Positions 56,806-64,000 of a stretch of DNA of 64,000 bases are shown one piece after another (within the stretch, counting starts at the first letter, position 1; each line of letters begins with the position of its first letter). The stretch is taken from assembly GCA_024529925.1 (NCBI GenBank), contig JAFEUB010001040.1, positions 445,001-509,000 of the forward strand, read 5' to 3'. This DNA is from Ophthalmolycus amberensis (Eukaryota; Chordata; Actinopteri; Perciformes; Zoarcidae). Below the pieces are notes generated by a model. The model ran no database searches and was not told the DNA's origin. It saw only the letters and a program-made list of their open reading frames with translations. Both the position numbers and the translations under genes were made by a program.

Positions 56806-57223
56806 TACAATTCTTTAACTTGTGGGTCACTTGCTCCTCGTTAAACAAGTTCTTGCCCTACAAACTAAGTAAATTTACATCCTTATAGAGACAAATGATG
56901 GCGACAAAGGCTTTCAGATTGCGTGGGACAAAAGGTTTGTAGATTTCAGTTATGTTCACTGGCTATCTCCTATGAGTCTTTAACTTATAAATCACTTACT
57001 CCTCGTTTCACAACTTCCTGCTCTACAAACTGTATAAAAAGCGTCTGACTACTACTCTGTAGGGCAGAGCAATTCTAGGTTGAACTTTTGGCTAGCTTGT
57101 ACAATTCTGCTGAATCAATTGCCGCTCGTTTCTAAAGTTCCTGCTCTACTGCCTGTTGAATCAAGTAGAGTTGATATCCAGAGCTCAAAATATGCAAGAA
57201 AGAGGCGCTTTGTCAACCAAGTG

Positions 57224-57295
57224 GCCGTGATCGTATAGTGGTTAGTACTCTGCGTTGTGGTCGCACCAACCCCGGTTCGAATCCGGCTCACGGCA
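57224..57295 (+). tRNA. tRNA-His-GTG: tRNA-His (GTG), unit 6, two-mismatch variant
   Basis: Same CGCAC and CCGGC changes as unit 4. Confidence 0.8.
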
Positions 57296-57515
57296 GCAAT
57301 GATGACTTGTGCATGTTTTAATCTGTTGTAGTGTACTCCAGCATCAGTCTCATTTCATGTAGTTTGAAACTTGGCAGCTGCAGCCAATTTTTCTAAATGA
57401 AGCCCGATGTTTTCCGACAACACCAGTAATTGCACTGGAGTTGTCCACACGATGTCCACCCGTTTGCATGAACTGCTGTCGGAACACGGCATTTCCCACA
57501 TTTCACCAATGTGTA

Positions 57516-57588
57516 GGGCTGGTGGCGCAATGGATAACGTGTCTGACTACGGCTCAGAAGATTCTAGGTTCGACTCCTGGCTAGCTCG
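57516..57588 (+). tRNA. tRNA-Arg-ACG: tRNA-Arg (ACG), unit 6
   Basis: Acceptor GGGCTGG has one G-T pair; D loop AATGGATAA as in the usual vertebrate gene; anticodon loop CTACGGC. Confidence 0.9.
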
Positions 57589-58006
57589 TACAGTTCTTTA
57601 ACTTGTGGGTCACTTGCTCCTCGTTAAACAAGTTCTTGCCCTACAAACTAAGTAAATGTACATCCTTATAGAGACATGATGGCGACAAAGGCTTTCAGAT
57701 TGCGTGGGACAAAAGGTTTGTAGATTTCAGTCATGTTCACTGGCTATCTCCTACGAGTCTTTAACTTATAAATCACTTACTCCTCGTTTCACAACTTCCT
57801 GCTCTACAAACTGTGTATAAAAAACGTCTGACTACTATTCTGTATGGTCGAGCAATTCTAGGTTGAACTTTTGGCTAGCTTGTACAATACTGCTGAATCA
57901 ATTGCCGCTCGTTTCTAAAGTTCCTGCTCCACTGCCTGTTGAATCAAGTAGAGTTGATATCCAGAGCTCAAAATATGCAAGAAAGAGGCGCTTTGTCAAC
58001 CAAGTG

Positions 58007-58078
58007 GCCGTGATCGTATAGTGGTTAGTACTCTGCGTTGTGGTCGCACCAACCCCGGTTCGAATCCGGCTCACGGCA
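58007..58078 (+). tRNA. tRNA-His-GTG: tRNA-His (GTG), unit 7, two-mismatch variant
   Basis: Same CGCAC and CCGGC changes as units 4 and 6. Confidence 0.8.
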
Positions 58079-58298
58079 GCAATGATGACTTGTGCATGTT
58101 TTAATCTGTTGTAGTGTACTCCAGCATCAGTCTCATTTCATGTAGTTTGAAACTTGGCAGCTGCAGCCAATTTTTCTAAATGAAGCCCGATGTTTTCCGA
58201 CAACACCAGTAATTGCACTGGAGTTGTCCACACGATGTCCACCCGTTTGCATGAACTGCTGTCGGAACACGGCATTTCCCACATTTCACCAATGTGTA

Positions 58299-58371
58299 GG
58301 GCTGGTGGCGCAATGGATAACGTGTCTGACTACGGATCAGAAGATTCTAGGTTCGACTCCTGGCTAGCTCG
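58299..58371 (+). tRNA. tRNA-Arg-ACG: tRNA-Arg (ACG), unit 7
   Basis: Intact; GGGCTGG acceptor, AATGGATAA D loop, CTACGGA anticodon loop. Confidence 0.93.
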
Positions 58372-58789
58372 TACAATCCTTTAACTTGTGGGTCACTTGC
58401 TCCTCGTTAAACAAGTTCTTGCCCTACAAACTAAGTAAATTTCCATCTTTATAGAGACAAATGATGGCGACAAAGGCTTTCAGATTGCGTGGGACAAAAG
58501 GTTTGTAGATTTCAGTTATGTTCACTGGCTATCTCCTACGAGTCTTTAACTTATAAATCACTTACTCCTCGTTTCACAACTTCCTGCTCTACAAACTGTA
58601 TAAAAAGCGTCTGACTACTACTCTGTAGGGCAGAGCAATTCTAGGTTGAACTTTTGGCTAGCTTGTACAATTCTGCTGAATCAATTGCCGCTCGTTTCTA
58701 AAGTTCCTGCTCTACTGCCTGTTGAATCAAGTAGAGTTGATATCCAGAGCTCAAAATATGCAAGAAAGAGGCGCTTTGTCAACCAAGTG

Positions 58790-58861
58790 GCCGTGATCGT
58801 ATAGTGGTTAGTACTCTGCGTTGTGGTTGCAACAACCCCGGTTCGAATCCGGGTCACGGCA
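58790..58861 (+). tRNA. tRNA-His-GTG: tRNA-His (GTG), unit 8
   Basis: The anticodon stem 3' strand is TGCAA, giving one wobble and one C-A mismatch; T arm and acceptor are perfect. Confidence 0.82.
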
Positions 58862-59081
58862 GCAATGATGACCTGTGCATGTTTTAATCTGTTGTAGTGT
58901 ACTCCAGCATCAGTCTCATTTCATTAAGTTTGAAACTTGGCAGCTTAAGCCAATTTTTCTAAATTAAGCTCGATGTTTTCCGACAACACCAGTAATTGTA
59001 CTGGAGTTGTCCACACGTTGTCCACCCGTTTGCATGAACTGCTGTCGGAACACGGCATTTCCCACATTGCATCAATGTGTA

Positions 59082-59154
59082 GGGCTGGTGGCGCAATGGA
59101 TAACGTGTCTGACTACGGATCAGAAGATTCTAGGTTCGACTCCTGGCTAGCTCG
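59082..59154 (+). tRNA. tRNA-Arg-ACG: tRNA-Arg (ACG), unit 8
   Basis: Same sequence as unit 7, all stems formed. Confidence 0.93.
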
Positions 59155-59574
59155 TACAATTCTTTAACTTGTGGGTCACTTGCTCCTCGTTAAACAAGTT
59201 CTTGCCCTACAAACTAAGTAAATTTACATCCTTATAGAGACAAATGATGGCGACAAAGGCTTTCAGATTGCGTGGGACAAAAGGTTTGTAGATTTCAGTT
59301 ATGTTCACTGGCTATCTCCTACGAGTCTTTAACTTATAAATCACTTACTCCTCGTTTCACAACTTCCTGCTCTACAAACTGTGTATAAAAAACGTCTGAC
59401 TACTATTCTGTAGGGCCGAGCAATTATAGGTTGAACTTTTGGCTAGCTTGTACAATTCTGCTGAATCAATTGCCGCTCGTTTCTAAAGTTCCTGCTCTAC
59501 TGCCTGTTGAATCAAGTAGAGTTGATATCCAGAGCTCAAAATATGCAAGAAAGAGGCGCTTTGTCAACCAAGTG

Positions 59575-59646
59575 GCCGTGATCGTATAGTGGTTAGTACT
59601 CTGCGTTGTGGTCGCAGCAACCCCGGTTCGAATCCGGGTCATGGCA
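59575..59646 (+). tRNA. tRNA-His-GTG: tRNA-His (GTG), unit 9
   Basis: Intact apart from TCATGGC in the acceptor, a G-T pair. Confidence 0.92.
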
Positions 59647-59866
59647 GCAATGATGAGTTGTGCATGTTTTAATCTGTTGTAGTGTACTCCAGCATCAGTC
59701 TCATTTCATGAAGTTTGAAACTTGGCAGCTTAAGCCAATTTTTCTAAATGAAGCCCGATGTTTTCCGACAACACCAGTAATTGTACTGGAGTTGTCCACA
59801 CGATGTCCACCCGTTTGCATGAACTGCTGTCGGAACACGGCATTTCCCACATTGCACCAATGTGTA

Positions 59867-59939
59867 GGGCTAGTGGCGCAATGGACAACGCGTCTGACTA
59901 CGGATCAGAAGATTCTAGGTTCGACTCCTGGCTAGCTTG
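59867..59939 (+). tRNA. tRNA-Arg-ACG: tRNA-Arg (ACG), unit 9
   Basis: Identical to unit 5, including the CTAGCTT acceptor end. Confidence 0.88.
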
Positions 59940-60357
59940 TACAATTCTTTAACTTGTGGGTCACTTGCTCCTCGTTAAACAAGTTCTTGCCCTACAAACT
60001 AAGTAAATTTACATCCTTATAGAGACAAATGATGGCGACAAAGGCTTTCAGATTGCGTGGGACAAAAGGTTTGTAGATTTCAGTTATGTTCACTGGCTAT
60101 CTCCTATGAGTCTTTAACTTATAAATCACTTACTCCTCGTTTCACAACTTCCTGCTCTACAAACTGTATAAAAAGCGTCTGACTACTACTCTGTAGGGCA
60201 GAGCAATTCTAGGTTGAACTTTTGGCTAGCTTGTACAATTCTGCTGAATCAATTGCCGCTCGTTTCTAAAGTTCCTGCTCTACTGCCTGTTGAATCAAGT
60301 AGAGTTGATATCCAGAGCTCAAAATATGCAAGAAAGAGGCGCTTTGTCAACCAAGTG

Positions 60358-60429
60358 GCCGTGATAGTATAGTGGTTAGTACTCTGCGTTGTGGTCGCAC
60401 CAACCCCGGTTCGAATCCGGCTCACGGCA
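60358..60429 (+). tRNA. tRNA-His-GTG: tRNA-His (GTG), unit 10, two-mismatch variant
   Basis: CGCAC and CCGGC changes as in units 4, 6 and 7, plus C9 to A (GATAGTATAG). Confidence 0.78.
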
Positions 60430-60649
60430 GCAATGATGACTTGTGCATGTTTTAATCTGTTGTAGTGTACTCCAGCATCAGTCTCATTTCATGTAGTTTG
60501 AAACTTGGCAGCTGCAGCCAATTTTTCTAAATGAAGCCCGATGTTTTCCGACAACACCAGTAATTGCACTGGAGTTGTCCACACGATGTCCACCCGTTTG
60601 CATGAACTGCTGTCGGAACACGGCATTTCCCACATTTCACCAATGTGTA

Positions 60650-60722
60650 GGGCTGGTGGCGCAATGGATAATGTGTCTGACTACGGATCAGAAGATTCTA
60701 GGTTCGACTCCTGGCTAGCTCG
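60650..60722 (+). tRNA. tRNA-Arg-ACG: tRNA-Arg (ACG), unit 10
   Basis: Like units 7 and 8 with one extra D-stem wobble (GGATAATG). Confidence 0.9.
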
Positions 60723-61142
60723 TACAATTCTTTAACTTGTGGGTCACTTGCTCCTCGTTAAACAAGTTCTTGCCCTACAAACTAAGTAAATTTACATCCT
60801 TATAGAGACAAATGATGGCGACAAAGGCTTTCAGATTGCGTGGGACAAAAGGTTTGTAGATTTCAGTTATGTTCACTGGCTATCTCCTACGAGTCTTTAA
60901 CTTATAAATCACTTACTCCTCGTTTCACAACTTCCTGCTCTACAAACTGTGTATAAAAAACGTCTGACTACTATTCTGTAGGGCAGAGCAATTATAGGTT
61001 GAACTTTTGGCTAGCTTGTACAATTCTGCTGAATCAATTGCCGCTCGTTTCTAAAGTTCCTGCTCTACTGCCTGTTGAATCAAGTAGAGTTGATATCCAG
61101 AGCTCAAAATATGCAAGAAAGAGGCGCTTTGTCAACCAAGTG

Positions 61143-61214
61143 GCCGTGATCGTATAGTGGTTAGTACTCTGCGTTGTGGTCGCAGCAACCCCGGTTCGAA
61201 TCCGGGTCACGGCA
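61143..61214 (+). tRNA. tRNA-His-GTG: tRNA-His (GTG), unit 11
   Basis: Intact; same as unit 2. Confidence 0.95.
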
Positions 61215-61433
61215 GCAATGATGAGTTGTGCATGTTTTAATCTGTTGTAGTGTACTCCAGCATCAGTCTCATTTCATGAAGTTTGAAACTTGGCAGCTTA
61301 AGCCAATTTTTCTATTGAATCCTGATGTTTTCCGACAACACCAGTAATTGTACTGGAGTTGTCCACACATTGTCCACCCGTTTGCATGAACTGCTGTCGG
61401 AACACGGCATTTCCCACATTGCACCAATGTGTA

Positions 61434-61506
61434 GGGCTAATGGCGAAATTGACAATGTGTCTGACTACGGCTCAGAAGATTCTAGGTTCGACTCCTGGCT
61501 AGCTCG
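61434..61506 (+). pseudogene. tRNA-Arg (ACG) variant, unit 11, probably non-functional
   Basis: D arm GGCGAAATTGACAATG and an A-C mismatch at the base of the acceptor (GGGCTAA). T arm intact. The D-arm change is shared with units 3 and 14. Confidence 0.65.
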
Positions 61507-61924
61507 TACAGTTCTTTAACTTGTGGGTCACTTGCTCCTCGTTAAACAAGTTCTTGCCCTACAAACTAAGTAAATGTACATCCTTATAGAGACATGATGG
61601 CGACAAAGGCTTTCAGATTGCGTGGGACAAAAGGTTTGTAGATTTCAGTCATGTTCACTGGCTATCTCCTACGAGTCTTTAACTTATAAATCACTTACTC
61701 CTCGTTTCACAACTTCCTGCTCTACAAACTGTGTATAAAAAGCGTCTGACTACTACTCTGTAGGGCCGAGCAATTCTAGGTTGAACTTTTGGCTAGCTTG
61801 TACAATTCTGCTGAATCAATTGCCGCTCGTTTCTAAAGTTCCTGCTCTACTGCCTGTTGAATCAAGTAGAGTGGATATCCAGAGCTCAAAATATGCAAGA
61901 AAGAGGCGCTTTGTCAACCAAGTG

Positions 61925-61996
61925 GCCATGATCGTATAGTGGTTAGTACTCTGCGTTGTGGTCGCAGCAACCCCGGTTCGAATCCGGTTCACGGCA
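61925..61996 (+). tRNA. tRNA-His-GTG: tRNA-His (GTG), unit 12, degenerate
   Basis: GCCATGA puts an A-C mismatch in the acceptor, and the T stem ends CCGGT (mismatch). The anticodon arm is intact. Confidence 0.7.
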
Positions 61997-62216
61997 GCAA
62001 TGATGAGTTGTGCGTGTTTTAATCTGTTGTAGTGTACTCCAGCATCAGTCTCATTTCATGTAGTTTGAAACTTGGCAGCTTAAGCCAATTTTTCTAAATG
62101 AATCCCGATGTTTTCCGACAACACCAGTAATTGTACTGGAGTTGCCCACACGTTGTCCACCCGTTTGCATGAACTGCTGTCGGAACACGGCATTTCCCAC
62201 ATTGCACCAATTTATA

Positions 62217-62289
62217 GGGCTAGTGGCGCAATGGACAACTTCTCTGACTACGGATCAGAAGATTCTAGGTTAGACTTCTGGCTAACTCG
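62217..62289 (+). pseudogene. tRNA-Arg (ACG) pseudogene, unit 12
   Basis: The T loop is TTAGACT with a weakened stem, the acceptor 3' strand CTAACTC mispairs, and the D stem is broken (ACAACTTC). The most decayed Arg copy in the array. Confidence 0.8.
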
Positions 62290-62706
62290 TACAGTTCTTT
62301 AACTTGTGGGTCACTTGCTCCTCGTTAAACAAGTTCTTTCCCTACAAACTAAGTAAATTTCCATCCGAAAAGAGACAAATGATGGCAACAAAGCTTTCAG
62401 ATTGCGTGGGACAAAAGGTTTGTCGATTTCAGTTATGTTCACTGGCTATCTCCTACGAGTCTTTAACTTATAAATCACTTACTCCTCGTTTCACAACTTC
62501 CTGCTCTACAAACTGTATAAAAAGCGTCTGACTACTACTCTGTAGGGCCGAGCAATTCTAGGTTGAACTTTTGGCTAGCTTGTACAATTCTGCTGAATCA
62601 ATTGCCGCTCGTTTCTAAAGTTCCTGCTCTACTGCCTGTTGAATCAAGTAGAGTGGATATCCAGAGCTCAAAATATGCAAGAAAGAGGCGCTTTGTCAAC
62701 CAAGTG

Positions 62707-62778
62707 GCCGTGATCGTATAGTGGTTAGTACTCTGTGTTGTGGTCGCAGCAACCCCGGTTCGAATCCGGGTCACGGCA
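62707..62778 (+). tRNA. tRNA-His-GTG: tRNA-His (GTG), unit 13
   Basis: Intact except a T-G pair in the anticodon stem (CTGTG). Confidence 0.92.
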
Positions 62779-62997
62779 GCAATGATGAGTTGTGCATGTT
62801 TTAATCTGTTGTAGTGTACTCCAGCATCAGTCTCATTTCATGAAGTTTGAAACTTGGCAGCTTAAGCCAATTTTTCTATTGAATCCCGATGTTTTCCGAC
62901 AACACCAGTAATTGTACTGGAGTTGTCCACACATTGTCCACCCGTTTGCATGAACTGCTGTCGGAACACGGCATTTCCCACATTGCACCAATGTGTA

Positions 62998-63070
62998 GGG
63001 CTAGTGGCGCAATGGACAACGTGTCTGACTACGGATCAGAAGATTCTAGGTTCGACTCCTGGCTAGCTCG
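62998..63070 (+). tRNA. tRNA-Arg-ACG: tRNA-Arg (ACG), unit 13
   Basis: Intact; same sequence as unit 2. Confidence 0.93.
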
Positions 63071-63490
63071 TACAGTTCTTTAACTTGTGGGTTACTTGCT
63101 CCTCGTTAAACAAGTTCTTGCCCTACAAACTAAGTAAATTTCCATCCTTATAGAGACAAATGATGGCGACAAAGGCTTTCAGATTGCGTGGGACAAAAGG
63201 TTTATAGATTTCAGTTATGTTCACTGGCTATCTCCGACGAGTCTTTAACTTATAAATCACTTACTCCTCGTTTCACAACTTCCTGCTCTACAAACTGTGT
63301 ATAAAAAACGTCTGACTACTATTCTGTATGGTCGAGCAATTCTAGGTTGAACTTTTGGCTAGCTTGTACAATTCTGCTGAATCAATTGCCGCTCGTTTCT
63401 AAAGTTCCTGCTCCACTGCCTGTTGAATCAAGTAGAGTTGATATCCAGAGCTCAAAATATGCAAGAAAGAGGCGCTTTGTCAACCAAGTG

Positions 63491-63562
63491 GCCGTGATCG
63501 TATAGTGGTTAGTACTCTGCGTTGTGGTCGCAGCAACCCCGGTTCGAATCCGGGTCACGGCA
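63491..63562 (+). tRNA. tRNA-His-GTG: tRNA-His (GTG), unit 14
   Basis: Intact; same as unit 2. Confidence 0.95.
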
Positions 63563-63781
63563 GCAATGATGAGTTGTGCGTGTTTTAATCTGTTGTAGTG
63601 TACTCCAGCATCAGTCTCATTTCATGAAGTTTGAAACTTGGCAGCTTAAGCCAATTTTTCTATTGAATCCTGATGTTTTCCGACAACACCAGTAATTGTA
63701 CTGGAGTTGTCCACACATTGTCCACCCGTTTGCATGAACTGCTGTCGGAACACGGCATTTCCCACATTGCACCAATGTGTA

Positions 63782-63854
63782 GGGCTAATGGCGAAATTGA
63801 CAATGTGTCTGACTACGGCTCAGAAGATTCTAGGTTCGACTCCTGGCTAGCTCG
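63782..63854 (+). pseudogene. tRNA-Arg (ACG) variant, unit 14, probably non-functional
   Basis: Same D-arm replacement and acceptor mismatch as unit 11. The unit continues past the window end. Confidence 0.65.
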
Positions 63855-64000
63855 TACAGTTCTTTAACTTGTGGGTCACTTGCTCCTCGTTAAACAAGTT
63901 CTTGCCCTACAAACTAAGTAAATGTACATCCTTATAGAGACATGATGGCGACAAAGGCTTTCAGATTGCGTGGGACAAAAGGTTTGTAGATTTCAGTCAT

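Larger units (their letters stand above)
53261..64000 (+). repeat. Tandem array of ~784 bp units, each with tRNA-His and tRNA-Arg (14 in window)
   Basis: Fourteen head-to-tail units run from about 53261 (first shared bases AAATATGCAAGAAAGAGGC) past the right edge. Repeat spacing measured at the tRNA-Arg gene is 781-790 bp. Each unit contains tRNA-His(GTG), 220 bp, tRNA-Arg(ACG), then about 420 bp holding two decayed tRNA-Arg relics. Copies differ by scattered substitutions and 1-7 base indels. Variants are shared among non-adjacent units, indicating unequal exchange or conversion. Confidence 0.97.

Noticed and set aside
53261..64000. CRISPR-like regular repeat
   Set aside because: The units are ~784 bp eukaryotic tRNA repeats, not short repeats with unique spacers.

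Overview
The window looks like intergenic DNA of a teleost fish. It has no compact gene order, has spliceosomal GT-AG introns, and holds fish-type LINE 3' tails, many hAT and piggyBac elements and long microsatellites. It ends in a eukaryotic tandem tRNA array. I see no intact ordinary host protein gene. Nearly all coding potential belongs to mobile elements or transposon-like families, most of them broken. The species cannot be named from the sequence alone.

Layout. 1-1.7 kb: leading part of an endogenous-retrovirus-like element on the minus strand (LTR, primer site, start of gag). 2.4-7.9 kb: transposon pieces, a long (CTA)n-type field alternating with a repeated ~230 bp module, a LINE 3' end, and a hAT element holding a perfect 66 bp palindrome. 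8.9-11.0 kb (minus): decayed copy of a multi-domain transposase-like family. 12.1-13.9 kb: LINE 3' end whose tail is swollen by about 40 copies of a 33 bp minisatellite. 14-22.5 kb: mostly unique sequence with small inverted-repeat elements, one candidate solo LTR, and stretches that may be conserved non-coding DNA.

22.5-31.3 kb (plus): a multi-exon gene of an uncharacterised fish family, then only 12 bp further on a C2H2-finger/transposase-like reading frame split by a 1.2 kb hAT element. Removing that element and one target duplication restores frame exactly. 32.4-36.8 kb (minus): near full-length L2/CR1-type LINE with a broken ORF2. 37.1-39.5 kb (minus): piggyBac-like transposase split by another hAT with a perfect 8 bp duplication. 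40.6-41.6 kb: L1 5' end and ORF1. 43.9-44.7 kb: TIR element. 46.2-48.6 kb: a BED-finger hAT element with a perfect 8 bp target duplication and a reading frame broken by three stops.

51.1-64 kb is a tRNA domain: tRNA-Leu (TAG, AAG and a decayed TAG copy), initiator-Met-like and Ala (minus) genes, then 14 tandem ~784 bp units, each carrying tRNA-His(GTG) and tRNA-Arg(ACG). The array runs off the right edge. Each unit also holds two decayed tRNA-Arg relics with matching spacers, so the unit itself grew by older internal duplications. The tRNA array and the paired gene/transposase locus at 23.9-30.7 kb are the most interesting parts.
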